The notes under the pieces: generated by a model
The model's database searches: none
Told to the model about the DNA's origin: nothing
Seen by the model: the letters and a program-made list of their open reading frames with translations, nothing else
Assembly: GCF_900110435.1 (NCBI RefSeq)
Contig: NZ_FODT01000012.1
Span: forward strand, 62,001-126,000
Direction: 5' to 3'
DNA from: Rhodopseudomonas pseudopalustris
GTDB lineage: Bacteria; Pseudomonadota; Alphaproteobacteria; Rhizobiales; Xanthobacteraceae
Length of the DNA stretch: 64,000 nt
Shown: piece by piece, positions 19,964 through 27,732 of the stretch
Position numbering within the stretch: position 1 is the first letter of the stretch
Layout: every line of letters starts with the position of its first letter
Program-made: the position numbers and the translations under genes

Positions 19964-20796
19964 ATGGACTGGGTTCTGAGCACCTTCGACCCCGCGACCC
20001 TTTAGGGGCTCATCGCTCAGTTCAAGAGCATTGAACGGCCCTGCTTTCTGGCTCTCCATCGGCAAGATCATCCGGATCAACGTGCTGTTGTCGGGCGACC
20101 ACGCGCTGGATCGCGTTGACCTGCCGGGGGCCCAATCTGCGGCATCGGCTATGGGGATGATCTCGGCGCCGGCGCCGCTTTGCATCTCCGCATCATCTTC
20201 ACCGGCATCGTCGTCTCCCTGATGGAGTGGCCCTACCTCAAGCTGGTCGGTAGACTGGCTCTGCTGGTGATCGCTGCGAAGCTGCTGGTGCCTGTGAATG
20301 ACGACGAAGACAGCGTCGAATCAGGCGTGCATCTGTGGCACGCCGTGCAGATCGTGGTCGTTGCCGACATCATCATGAGTCTCGACAACGTCATCGCCGT
20401 GGCCGCGGCCGCCAACGGCAGCGTGCCGCTGTTGATCCTCGGCCTCACGATCAGCGCGCCGATGATCGTTGCCGGCGCCGCATTGATCATGCTGGTGCTG
20501 GAGAAACTGACGCCGCTGGTGTGGGCCGGAGCGGCGCTGCTCGGCTGGATCGCCGGCGAAGTGATCGCGCGACCGACCCGGCGATTTGTCCGCTGATGTC
20601 GAGCTTCGACGGGCCAGGCGCTCCGATCGATGCGTTGTTCAGGACGATCGGTCTGGCTACCGATTTCTCCGGTAGCTGCAATTTCGGCGAGTATCTGTTT
20701 GCGCTGTCGGGCGCAGCCATGGTCCTGATTGCAGGATCGATCTGGCGGCGGAGGGCGGCAGGTGATCAGGCTGCAGGCTCGACCGCGCAGCACTGA
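19964..20796 (+). pseudogene. Frameshifted TerC/YjbE-family membrane protein gene
   Basis: Fragments of a TerC-type integral membrane protein can be read in different frames: MDWVLSTFDPATL then an in-frame TAG; FWLSIGKIIRINVLLSGDHA; LRIIFTGIVVSLMEWPYLKLVG with VVVADIIMSLDNVIAVAAA from 20180; and, after a further shift near 20575, ATDPAICPLMSSFDGPG to the TGA at 20796. The family signature SLDNV is intact, but at least one premature stop and two frame changes break the gene. Sequencing error cannot be excluded; the separate lesions favour real decay. A ribosome-binding site (GAGGGGAGCAGAGG) still precedes the ATG. Confidence 0.85.
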
Positions 20797-20839
20797 TCAC
20801 CGATTTCGAAGGCAACTCCGCGCCCGCGGCGCGGCGCCG

Positions 20840-21589
20840 TCAGGCGGTGCCGGCGATGATGTCGCCGTCCTGCCCATGAGCGCATCCGGCGTGATGGTGG
20901 TCGTCGTGCGTGACCTGCGCCCACGCATAGGCGTCCCGGACAATGTTGTAGCAATCGCAGGCGCGCTTCTCGAGGCCGAGCCGGTCGATCACCCGCACTG
21001 CTCCGCGCGACTTTTGCAGAATGCCTTCGGCCTCGAAATGCAACAGCGCATTGGTGATGCTGGCGCGGCGAACGCCCAGGCTGGTCGCCAGCAATTCGTG
21101 AGTGATGTAGAGCACGTCATTCTGAATGCGATCGTTGGCGAGCAACAACCAGCGCGCCAACCGCTGGTTAATTTCGTGCCGGGCAGCGCACAGCACGCTC
21201 TGGGTATTCTGTGCGATCAGCGCCGAGATGTAGCGCAACAGCTGGTCGCGGACCTGCGGCCGAGTTGTCAGCACGCGCGAAAGATCCTCTGCCTCAATCC
21301 GCAAAGCGGTTCCGGGCACTGAAACAATCGAGCGCTGTGCAGCGACCGGATTCCCGAGAAGCAGCGGAACGCCGACATAACCGAACACGCCGACCATGGC
21401 GGTCTCGACGTAGTCGGTTCGACTACCGGCCATATGCGAAACAAGGCCGTCCTCGATGAAGTACACGTACTCGACAGGGCGGTTGGCCTCCTGCAGCACG
21501 GCTCGTCCCTTGAACTCGACCGGCGTCAACATCGGCTTGAGGGCGAGAAAATCGTCCGGCGGCAGTTGCGCCAGAACGCGGTTCTTCAC
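20840..21589 (-). CDS. Crp/Fnr-type transcriptional regulator
   Basis: An N-terminal cyclic-nucleotide-binding-like beta-roll (ALKPMLTPVEFKGRAVLQEA, then VEYVYFIEDGLVSHM) is followed by a dimerisation helix and a C-terminal winged helix with YITHELLATSLGVRRASITNAL as recognition segment. The four-Cys [4Fe-4S] pattern of true FNR is absent. A His-rich tail (THDDHHHAGCAHG) is unusual and might bind metal. The start is a GTG with no clear ribosome-binding site. The preserved family type is secure; the signal is unknown. Confidence 0.85.
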   Translation of the reverse strand: MKNRVLAQLPPDDFLALKPMLTPVEFKGRAVLQEANRPVEYVYFIEDGLVSHMAGSRTDYVETAMVGVFGYVGVPLLLGNPVAAQRSIVSVPGTALRIEAEDLSRVLTTRPQVRDQLLRYISALIAQNTQSVLCAARHEINQRLARWLLLANDRIQNDVLYITHELLATSLGVRRASITNALLHFEAEGILQKSRGAVRVIDRLGLEKRACDCYNIVRDAYAWAQVTHDDHHHAGCAHGQDGDIIAGTA

Positions 21590-22123
21590 CGTTGAAGGGC
21601 ATTCGTTGATGTCGCTTGAAAGGGGCAGAACTCAACTCCTCGCGCGGGGGCTTTTTAGGGGAGGGAACCGGGCTGGAGCCGATTCACGGCAACGATAGTC
21701 ATGAGCAAGACGTATGAACACCGTAGCGGGTGCTCAATATTGTCGCATGCGCGGGAACAAAGGGGGCTTTCGCGCTGCAGCAAGAAATTGCCTCGCTGCC
21801 GAGCTCGATTGGGATTGCGTTGCTACGCATCGCTCGATGAGAAATTTCATCGCGAAACAGCGATCGCTGCCGACTGATAGATCCTTGCGACGTCGGCGCG
21901 CGATCGGCTTTCGGAACCTAACCGTTGCGGCGCTCATTTCTGCGGCACTCGCAAGACTTGCTAACTGCAAAAAATCGTGTTGCAATTGACCCGCAATCGG
22001 ATTTGGGTCGTTCGGCTTTATGTTTCGCGACTGGAAATACAAGCAGATTTCTGGAGCGCCGTTTGTGGCGTGGCGTGCATTGAGCGCGCCGCGTCTTTTT
22101 TGTGTCTAGAGAGGAGACAGGCG
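21590..22123. other. Intergenic region upstream of cold-shock gene
   Basis: About 530 bases with lower GC than the surroundings and no coding sequence I can support; short frames here have no ribosome-binding site or recognisable content. It should hold the divergent promoter for the Crp/Fnr gene and the promoter plus long 5' leader of the cold-shock gene, whose ribosome-binding site (GAGGAGACAG) ends the region. Long structured leaders are usual for csp mRNAs; I did not fold it. Confidence 0.5.
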
Positions 22124-22327
22124 ATGCAAAAGGGCACCGTCAAGTGGTTCAACCCGACCAAGGGTTATGGCTTTATCCGTCCGACCAGCGGCGACAAGGA
22201 CGTGTTCGTCCACATCTCGGCGGTCGAGCGCGCCGGGCTCAGCACGCTCAATGAAAACCAAACCATCGAGTATGAACTGGTCGACAATCGCGGCAAGACG
22301 TCGGCAGAGAACCTGAAGGTCTCTTGA
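22124..22327 (+). CDS. Cold-shock domain protein (CspA family)
   Basis: A 67-residue single cold-shock domain that binds single-stranded nucleic acid as an RNA chaperone. RNP1 is KGYGFI and RNP2 is VFVHIS, both intact, with the usual opening KGTVKWFNPTKG. A strong GAGGAGAC ribosome-binding site sets the ATG. It is convergent with purN. Confidence 0.96.
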   Translation: MQKGTVKWFNPTKGYGFIRPTSGDKDVFVHISAVERAGLSTLNENQTIEYELVDNRGKTSAENLKVS

Positions 22328-22394
22328 ACGGGTGCGATCGCCGGAGCTATTACCTCGGCGACAGTCCGGGGTGTTCTCCTGGTATCGACGAGTT

Positions 22395-23051
22395 TTACGC
22401 GGGCACGATCAACGTCTGATCAGAAGCGTCACTCGGGGTCGATTTGCACAGATCGCCCTCGAACCGCGTCTGGCCGGACGCAACCATCTTGAGCGCCTTC
22501 GGGTAGATGCTATGCTCGATCGCGAGAACACGGGCGGCAAGAGCATCCGCTGTGTCGTCGTCATGCACCGGCACCGCACCCTGAATGACAATCGGGCCAG
22601 CGTCTGTTTCGGCGATGACGAAATGCACGGTTGCGCCGGAGATCTTCACGCCCGCGCGCAACGCCTGACCGTGCGGATCGAGCCCCGGAAACGACGGCAG
22701 CAGCGACGGGTGAATATTGAGCATCCGGCCGTACCAATGATTCACGAAGTCCGCCGTGAACAGCCGCATGAAGCCGCCGAGGCAGATCAGTTCGATCCGG
22801 CGCTCGTCGAGCGCCGCCTGCAGCACGGCCTCGAAGCCAGCGCGATCCTTGCCGAACGGCTTGCTTTCGATCACCAGGGTTTCGATGCCGCTGCGCTGGG
22901 CGATCGCGAGGCCGCCAGCGCTGGCTGTATTGGCGATCACGACGGCGATTTCGGCGGGAAACCCGTCCTCGGCCGCGGCTTCGATCAGCGCGGCCATATT
23001 CGACCCGCGCCCGGAAATCAGGATAGCGACGCGACGCTTCACCGGGGTCAC
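22395..23051 (-). CDS. purN: Phosphoribosylglycinamide formyltransferase
   Basis: PurN transfers a formyl group from 10-formyl-THF to GAR in purine synthesis. The start [19 protein letters not shown] binds the substrate phosphate; the catalytic [20 protein letters not shown] and the Asp-containing [14 protein letters not shown] are intact. The GTG start overlaps the purM stop (GTGA), so translation is coupled; a second GTG three codons later is possible. Confidence 0.95.
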   Translation of the reverse strand: MTPVKRRVAILISGRGSNMAALIEAAAEDGFPAEIAVVIANTASAGGLAIAQRSGIETLVIESKPFGKDRAGFEAVLQAALDERRIELICLGGFMRLFTADFVNHWYGRMLNIHPSLLPSFPGLDPHGQALRAGVKISGATVHFVIAETDAGPIVIQGAVPVHDDDTADALAARVLAIEHSIYPKALKMVASGQTRFEGDLCKSTPSDASDQTLIVPA

Positions 23052-24121
23052 CGACCGAGATCGAGGTGACCGTCGTAAACGACGCGATGCTCGCCCGTGG
23101 CCTCGATCACTTCACCGAGCAGATGGACGCTTTCCCCGCTGCTGGTGAGCGCCTCGGTGACGGCGTCGACGGCGTCGGCTCTGACGATCGCGATCATTCC
23201 GATGCCGCAGTTGAAGGTGCGCAGCAATTCGAGTTCGGCGATGCCGCCTTGCTCGGCGAGCCATTTGAACACCGGCAACACTGGAAGTCGCGGCAGATCG
23301 ATTCCGACGCCGAGATGTTTAGGGAGTACGCGCGGGATGTTGTCGGTGAATCCGCCGCCCGTGATATGCGCCAGTCCTTTGATCGCGCCGGTCGTGCGGA
23401 TCGCGTTCAGGCACGATTTCACGTAGAGTTTGGTCGGCGTCAGCAATGCGCCACCGAGCGTCATCACCGGCGAGAACGGCGCCTGCGCGTCATAGGGCAG
23501 GCCGGATTTCTCGACGATCTTGCGCACCAGCGAAAAGCCGTTCGAATGTACGCCCGAAGAGGCGAGCCCGATCACTGCATCGCCTTTGGCAATGTCCGGG
23601 GAGGGCAACAGGGTTCCGCGCTCGGCCGCGCCCACCGCAAAGCCGGCGAGATCGTAGTCGCCGTCCTTGTAGAGCCCCGGCATCTCGGCGGTCTCGCCGC
23701 CGATCAGCGCGCAGCCGGACTCGCGGCAGCCTTCGGCCACCCCGGCGACGATTTCGGCCGTGGCTTCTGGATCGAGTTTTCCGCAGGCGAAGTAGTCGAG
23801 AAAGAACAGCGGCTCGGCGCCCTGCACCACGAGGTCGTTCACCGACATTGCGACCAGATCGATCCCGATGCCGGCGTGCAATCCGGCCTCGATCGCAACC
23901 TTGATCTTGGTGCCGACGCCGTCGGTGGCCGCCACCAGAACCGGGTCCTTGAAGCCTGCGGCTTTCAGATCGAACAGCCCGCCGAAGCCGCCGATTTCGG
24001 AATCGGCGCCGGGGCGAGCGGTGGCCCGCACCATCGGCTTGATCAGGTCGACAAGACGATTGCCCGCGTCGATGTCGACGCCGGAATCAGCATAGGTGAG
24101 GCCGTGCTTCCGCTCGGTCAT
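23048..24121 (-). CDS. purM: Phosphoribosylformylglycinamidine cyclo-ligase
   Basis: PurM closes the imidazole ring to form AIR in purine synthesis. The start [20 protein letters not shown] and motifs [15 protein letters not shown] and [19 protein letters not shown] are typical. Length 357 residues. An in-frame ATG at 24175 would add 18 unlike residues, so 24121 is used. The operon is purM-purN, both leftward, with the prophage inserted about 300 bp upstream. Confidence 0.95.
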   Translation of the reverse strand: MTERKHGLTYADSGVDIDAGNRLVDLIKPMVRATARPGADSEIGGFGGLFDLKAAGFKDPVLVAATDGVGTKIKVAIEAGLHAGIGIDLVAMSVNDLVVQGAEPLFFLDYFACGKLDPEATAEIVAGVAEGCRESGCALIGGETAEMPGLYKDGDYDLAGFAVGAAERGTLLPSPDIAKGDAVIGLASSGVHSNGFSLVRKIVEKSGLPYDAQAPFSPVMTLGGALLTPTKLYVKSCLNAIRTTGAIKGLAHITGGGFTDNIPRVLPKHLGVGIDLPRLPVLPVFKWLAEQGGIAELELLRTFNCGIGMIAIVRADAVDAVTEALTSSGESVHLLGEVIEATGEHRVVYDGHLDLGR

Positions 24122-24387
24122 GGCCGGCTCCCTCAAAGATAAAGGCGCTGCGCGGCCTGGATTGCCGCCCGGCACGAAGCCGCCGCCGATTGACCCCGTC
24201 GGTCGCGCTAGACCTAAGTCCCGCTTGCCCGCGCCCGAACGATGGTTTTGGGGTGGTTACGTCGGATTCCGCCAGCGCGCAATGGCTCGCAAGGGGGCCC
24301 AGCATGTACTATGTAGACAACGAGCCCGTCCCGCCGTCGAAAGTTCAAGGGTATCGCCGGCTCTGGGCCGGAATCCGGGAACGTCGC

Positions 24388-24423
24388 GTGAGCATTCCGA
24401 ATATCATTTCGCGCGATTTGTAA
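24388..24423 (+). pseudogene. 5' remnant of a CDP-alcohol phosphatidyltransferase-like gene cut by the prophage
   Basis: GTG with GGGA upstream begins a frame reading (V/M)SIPNII, then SRDL and a stop. SIPNIIT/SIPNLIT is the usual N-terminus of CDP-alcohol phosphatidyltransferases, and from memory such a gene is often divergent from purM in Rhizobiales. After the seventh codon the sequence drops in GC and reads into phage-like DNA, so the gene seems split by integration. The same frame is open upstream to an ATG at 24304, so the true start is not certain. The rest of the gene should lie past the right prophage end, outside this window. Confidence 0.45.
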
Positions 24424-24571
24424 TTCGGTTGTATCTCAACCACTTAACCCGAAATAGCCCTGATTTAGCTTCGTCTTCTTCTGTTTGTATGCTGCATTGT
24501 ATCCCATTTCGTATTACAACGTATCTCGTTTCGCGCTCAATTTGAGCGCTTTGCACCCCAAAGTGCGCGCA
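24405..24571. other. Predicted left prophage end (att region and arm)
   Basis: Base composition changes at about 24405-24425 from GC-rich host DNA to a T-rich stretch, ending at the first phage gene. The core of recombination probably lies within CCGAATATCATT (24397-24408), but the other junction is outside the window, so no direct repeat can be shown. The arm contains GTATN repeats that may be integrase or repressor sites. Confidence 0.4.
24487..24525 (+). repeat. GTATN iterons in the left prophage arm
   Basis: GTATG (24487), GTATC (24499), GTATT (24511) and GTATC (24521) occur at 12, 12 and 10 bp steps, near one helical turn. The 13-mer TTTGTATGCTGCA here is repeated exactly in the repressor control region at 26446-26458. 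They could be arm sites for integrase/Xis or a repressor operator. Confidence 0.55.
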
Positions 24572-24727
24572 TCAAATCAGCTTCCCGTCCGGCCCGCGCG
24601 GGCGGTGGTGCAGGTGCCCTTTGTCGTCGTAACGAGCGCTCACGGCCATAACCTGAACGCCGCAGGCTTCGCACCAGTAGCCTTCAACGCCTTCCCGGCC
24701 TCGTGTGACGGTGTGATCGCATGTCAT
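24572..24727 (-). CDS. Small Cys/His protein, putative zinc-binding
   Basis: A 51-residue reading frame downstream of the integrase gene on the same strand. It contains CDH near the start and YWCEACG at about residues 18-24, then a basic His-rich end (HLHHRPRGPDGK), a treble-clef-like or zinc-ribbon-like spacing. Its ATG follows a copy of the sequence that ends the integrase gene (TTGGAGTTGACAGA), whose GGAG serves as ribosome-binding site. Similar mini-proteins are frequent in phage arms. Function unknown. Confidence 0.5.
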   Translation of the reverse strand: MTCDHTVTRGREGVEGYWCEACGVQVMAVSARYDDKGHLHHRPRGPDGKLI

Positions 24728-24774
24728 TCTGTCAACTCCAAAACGGGTTGTCGCTCATTCTGCCAACTCCAAAA
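24724..24774. repeat. 20-bp direct repeat at the end of the integrase gene
   Basis: TCATTCTGTCAACTCCAAAA (24724-24743) and TCATTCTGCCAACTCCAAAA (24755-24774) differ at one base and are 31 bp apart. The right copy is the last codons and stop of the integrase; the left copy forms the leader of the next gene. Confidence 0.85.
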
Positions 24775-25834
24775 GCCCGCCAGAGATCATTTCAACACCG
24801 CCGGCCAGGCCTTCCCGGCAATGGTGCCCGTACACCTTCTCGACCAGCGCGACCGTGTTGCCGAGGACGCCGGCAACCGTCCAGATCGGCACCCCGCGGC
24901 GCAGCATGTGCGTGGCCGCCGTGTGGCGCAAGACGTGCGGGCTAACGCGCTCGACGCCGGCGTGCTTGGCGATCGCCTGCGTTGCCCGCCAGATCGTCAG
25001 CACCTTGTTGTCCATCACGAGATCGCCTTCGCGTTCGTCGTGCGCCCGCAGCAGCACAGGGCGCAGCGCCTTCGAGATCGGGACGCTGACGCGCCGCTTC
25101 TTCGTCTTCCTCCGGCCCGGCACGTTGTAGTGAACCATGCCGGTTTCAAAATCGACGCGATCCCAGGTTAAATCAAGGATCGCCTGCAGGCGCGCCGCCG
25201 TTTCGAGCGCCAACCAGAGGAACCGCTCGCCACGCGACAGGCGAGGGCCTGACCGCAGCGCGGCCGCGGCGGCGAACAGCGCCTGTATCTCGTCAACGCG
25301 CAGCCACCGATCGCGCGGGTCGCTGTCTGGCGGTATATCAAATACCGGGATCAGGGCGGCCGGGATGATCGCGACTTTCGGTTTCGCGCACCAATTGAGG
25401 GCCGCACGCAGCAACGTGACCTCGTGCCTGATCGTGGCCGGCGCGGCCTTGCACCGGCCGATCTTCCCGGCGGCGCGCAGCGCCACGTAGCGTTCGACCG
25501 CGTCGGCGCCGGAGGCGTCCTTTTTCGCGAAGTCGGCCAACGTCAAGGCCGCGAAGTGCTGCGAGAGATTTTTCCAAGCCGTGTCGGCGGGGCGGGTCTC
25601 GACGTTGTTCTTTTCGACGTGGCGCTCGTAGTAGGCGGCCCAAAGCTCGCCGACCGTGTAGCTCGGCGCGCCCGTTTCGGCTTCCTGCTGATCGCTCAAG
25701 ATCCAGCGCGCGAGGAACACCTGCGCTTCAGCCTCGCTTTCCGTACCCGTGCTGCGACGGCGGCTTCGTCGACCTTCTGTCCAGTGGATGTAGAAGGCCC
25801 CGTTGTCATGTTGTCGTAGGATGTAGGATGGCAT
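24755..25834 (-). CDS. Tyrosine integrase
   Basis: Site-specific recombinase for prophage integration and excision. After an N-terminal AP2-like/arm-binding part (PSYILRQ...FYIHWTEGRRSRR) and a SAM-like core-binding domain, the catalytic residues are visible: Arg in ETAARLQ (about 215), Lys in RRKTKKRRV (about 246), HVLRH (His about 300, Arg about 303) and the nucleophile Tyr in VEKVYGHH (about 335). The usual second His is replaced by Asn in LGNT, a common variation. The ATG at 25834 lies inside a TGTATCAAAT operator-like sequence; a GTG at 25843 is an alternative. It overlaps the Xis-like gene by about 140 bp. Confidence 0.94.
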   Translation of the reverse strand: MPSYILRQHDNGAFYIHWTEGRRSRRRSTGTESEAEAQVFLARWILSDQQEAETGAPSYTVGELWAAYYERHVEKNNVETRPADTAWKNLSQHFAALTLADFAKKDASGADAVERYVALRAAGKIGRCKAAPATIRHEVTLLRAALNWCAKPKVAIIPAALIPVFDIPPDSDPRDRWLRVDEIQALFAAAAALRSGPRLSRGERFLWLALETAARLQAILDLTWDRVDFETGMVHYNVPGRRKTKKRRVSVPISKALRPVLLRAHDEREGDLVMDNKVLTIWRATQAIAKHAGVERVSPHVLRHTAATHMLRRGVPIWTVAGVLGNTVALVEKVYGHHCREGLAGGVEMISGGLLELAE

Positions 25835-25995
25835 TTGATACACCGAAGGTAAATTTCAATGTCGTCTTCGCCGATGCGGACTGGTCGCCCCGGCGTGTAT
25901 CCCAGCTTGCCGGTGTGGCGCAGCCGCCGAATTTGGCTGACGGTCCGGTTCAGCAGGGCCGCGGCTTCGGCCTCACTCATCTGTCTTGGTATCAT
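25696..25995 (-). CDS. Putative excisionase / MerR-like HTH protein
   Basis: The first about 55 residues (SEAEAAALLNRTVSQIRRLR, then GYTPGRPVRIGEDDIEIYL) form a winged-helix of the excisionase/MerR type, including the wing segment before an Ile-rich helix. A CIKCH follows. The last third overlaps the integrase gene in another frame and is basic (RVRKARLKRRC). Such proteins bend DNA at att sites and steer integrase to excision. The start overlaps the repressor stop by 23 bp; the ATG at 25980 is also possible. Confidence 0.65.
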   Translation of the reverse strand: MIPRQMSEAEAAALLNRTVSQIRRLRHTGKLGYTPGRPVRIGEDDIEIYLRCIKCHPTSYDNMTTGPSTSTGQKVDEAAVAARVRKARLKRRCSSRAGS

Positions 25996-26362
25996 GCGCT
26001 TCGATCAGTCCCATGATCTTGATAGCGAGCGTCGTCGGCATCGCCCGGTTGATCCTGATCCAGGCCGTCTTCGAATCGCCCGGAGAAACGCGCAGCTCCA
26101 GCTCGGGGTGGTCGCGCTCGATCGCGGCTTCCTGGTAGTTCGGCAGCAACTCTTCGGGCTTCACGCCGAGCGCCTTGGCGAGCTTTTGCAGGCTTTCCGG
26201 GTTCGGGAGGCTGCTGCCACGCAGGTAAACAGAGATCGCGTTGCGCGCGAGCCCGGCCTGCCGAGCGAATTCGGCCTGGCGCCAACCCTTGCGGCGCATC
26301 AGGGTCAACAGGCGACGAGCAAATTCGTCTTTCGCGAGGTGCTTCGGTATCAATTTGGGCAT
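25973..26362 (-). CDS. Cro/CI-family HTH repressor
   Basis: A 129-residue protein with an N-terminal XRE helix-turn-helix (FARRLLTLMRRKGWRQAEFA, then RQAGLARNAISVYLRGSSLP) and a short C-terminal oligomerisation-like domain with no Ser/Lys LexA-type protease residues evident. GGAGGGAG four bases upstream supports the ATG at 26362; an ATG at 26407 preceded by GAGG would add 15 residues. It is the likely lysogeny repressor, divergent from the early operon, with GTATG operators directly upstream. Confidence 0.88.
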   Translation of the reverse strand: MPKLIPKHLAKDEFARRLLTLMRRKGWRQAEFARQAGLARNAISVYLRGSSLPNPESLQKLAKALGVKPEELLPNYQEAAIERDHPELELRVSPGDSKTAWIRINRAMPTTLAIKIMGLIEAHDTKTDE

Positions 26363-26420
26363 ATCTCCCTCCGACGCGGGGAGGTGGGTTCGATAAGACT
26401 TAGCCATAGTAGCCTCAATT

Positions 26421-26472
26421 TACGTATGCAATATTCGTATGCCTTTTGTATGCTGCAACTAGCATACGTATG
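26421..26472. promoter_or_regulatory. Operator cluster of the lysogeny switch
   Basis: GTATG at 26424, 26437 and 26448 (13 and 11 bp apart) is followed by the palindrome CATACGTATG at 26463-26472. Promoter-like hexamers overlap both ways: rightward TTGTAT-N17-TATGGC from 26446, leftward TTGCAG-N17-AATATT reading to the repressor gene. This is the classical place for CI/Cro-type operators. Confidence 0.65.
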
Positions 26473-26581
26473 GCGGGCGGTCAACGCCAAAAAGTCAGCA
26501 TAACATCAGAAAGATTGACGCAACCTGAAATTGCCGGTCGCCGTTCGCGTGACGCCGGCGTGAATGTGGCGATATTATATC

Positions 26582-26610
26582 TTGACCGTCCAGCTTGGTC
26601 GGCATACAGT
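26582..26610 (+). promoter_or_regulatory. Predicted early rightward promoter with CATAC operator
   Basis: TTGACC, a 17-base spacer and TACAGT form a good sigma70-type promoter 59 bp before the first rightward gene. A CATAC iteron (26603-26607) overlaps the -10 element, so repressor binding there would block it. The same -10 context CATACAGTG recurs at 27679. Confidence 0.6.
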
Positions 26611-26668
26611 GTAATACATGAGACAAACGCAATCAGCCTGACTAGGCAGTTGATACGTAGGTGGAATA

Positions 26669-26884
26669 ATGCCGTGTGGCCACGACGCGATGCTTGAGCT
26701 GCAGCAGTTTTTCGCGATCTCATCAGACCTGGCCGCGGCGAGACGGGCCTGTGACTGTGCGGCCGTAGAACACCACATAGACGAGCTGGAAATCATGCGG
26801 ATGCACAGCGAAAGCGTCCGGATCAGACGCGCTTGCACCGCGCAGATCAACGCGGCGCAAGAGGCTGTCGCGGTCCACGCATGA
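26669..26884 (+). CDS. Small phage early protein, unknown
   Basis: A 71-residue, mainly helical protein with no recognised domain; Cys/His residues are scattered (MPCGHDAM, RACDCAAVEHH). AGGTGGAAT upstream gives a ribosome-binding site and the stop overlaps the rusA start (ATGA). It is the first gene of the rightward early operon, a place where phages often carry small regulators such as Cro, but there is no clear HTH. Confidence 0.6.
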   Translation: MPCGHDAMLELQQFFAISSDLAAARRACDCAAVEHHIDELEIMRMHSESVRIRRACTAQINAAQEAVAVHA

Positions 26885-27306
26885 TTTATTTCGAGTTAGC
26901 CGGCGCGCCCCGCGGCAAAGAGCGCGTGAAGCAGGCGCGCGACGGCCACTCATACACCCCCGAGCGCACCGTCACCTTCGAGGGGCGTCTAGCCTACGCG
27001 GCGCAACTCGCGATGGGCGATCGACCGCCGTTCGAGGGGCCGCTTCGCCTTGAAGTAACTATGCACATGCCCATCCCAGCGTCGAAGCCGAAGGCGTGGC
27101 GCTCGGCCGCGCTGCGGGGCGACATCAGGCCGACGGTTAAACCCGATTGGGATAACGGTGGAAAGCTCACGGACGCGCTCAACCTTATCGTGTGGATCGA
27201 CGACAAGCAGATTGTCTCCGGCCACGTCGAGAAGTGGTATAGCGACCGGCCGCGCACCGAGGTCCGCGTGACGCCCATAAATCCAGCAGAAGGAATATTC
27301 GCATGA
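26881..27306 (+). CDS. RusA-type Holliday junction resolvase
   Basis: RusA family endonucleases resolve Holliday junctions in phage recombination. The metal-binding signature KPDWDNGGKLTDALN...WIDDKQI (acidic residues about 86-112) is complete, and the family opening FELAGAPRGKERVK is present. Length 141 residues. Its ATG overlaps the stop of the preceding gene. It ends in EGIFA, one of the shared C-terminal motifs of this prophage. Confidence 0.92.
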   Translation: MIYFELAGAPRGKERVKQARDGHSYTPERTVTFEGRLAYAAQLAMGDRPPFEGPLRLEVTMHMPIPASKPKAWRSAALRGDIRPTVKPDWDNGGKLTDALNLIVWIDDKQIVSGHVEKWYSDRPRTEVRVTPINPAEGIFA

Positions 27307-27662
27307 GCCCCGAAATCTATTGCTCTGGTTGCGCAAAGAAGGCATCGGCCTGCGATTGCGGAGACGTGGCCGTGAAGCCCGTTCGTGTGACGATCCTCGA
27401 AGAGGGCGCCGGGCTGACGAACGGCTCGCGTGATGCGAGCTACGGCCCGCCGAAGGTCAATCTCGCGTGCTCGGGCGAACTCAAAGCGGTCTTCCGGAAG
27501 CATATGCGGCGGCAGCTTTCAGCCGGCGAACTCGAAGCGATCGACATGGTGCTGACCAAGGTCGGTCGCGTGGCCACTTCGCCGAAGCCGGTGCGCGACA
27601 CCTATGTCGACGGCGCCACGTACTTCGCGATCGCAGGTGAAATCGCTCTCGATGTGTCTTGA
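27303..27662 (+). CDS. DUF6378-like protein with N-terminal Cys motif
   Basis: A zinc-knuckle-like start (CSGCAKKASACDCG) is joined to a domain with SRDASYGPPKVNL, a helical stretch (LEAIDMVLTKVGRVATSP) and DTYVDGATYFAIAGEIA. This matches the phage DUF6378 pattern as I remember it, of unknown function, often near nucleotide or DNA-metabolism genes. It is coupled to rusA by ATGA. The next gene follows a 70-bp gap with a promoter. Confidence 0.7.
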   Translation: MSPEIYCSGCAKKASACDCGDVAVKPVRVTILEEGAGLTNGSRDASYGPPKVNLACSGELKAVFRKHMRRQLSAGELEAIDMVLTKVGRVATSPKPVRDTYVDGATYFAIAGEIALDVS

Positions 27663-27693
27663 CTGTATCAAATAACAACATACAGTGACATAC
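27659..27693 (+). promoter_or_regulatory. Promoter with TGTATCAAAT and CATAC operator elements
   Basis: TTGACT, a 16-base spacer and TACAGT lie at the very end of the preceding gene, in front of the helicase. The spacer holds TGTATCAAAT (27664-27673); CATAC occurs at 27679 and 27689, ten bases apart, the first overlapping the -10. Confidence 0.55.
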
Positions 27694-27732
27694 AACACCA
27701 AGCCACCAAGATAGATTTGCTCGCAGGCCTGA

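Noticed and set aside
24304-24423. Longer reading of the disrupted host gene from the ATG at 24304
   Set aside because: The added residues (YYVDNEPVPPSK) do not resemble the family start; the GTG at 24388 fits better, though not proven.
24100-24600. tRNA gene as integration site
   Set aside because: No cloverleaf-like sequence or tRNA 3' end could be found at the junction.
26446-26697. Rightward frame starting inside the repressor operators, possible Cro gene
   Set aside because: No helix-turn-helix, no ribosome-binding site, and it contains the early promoter.
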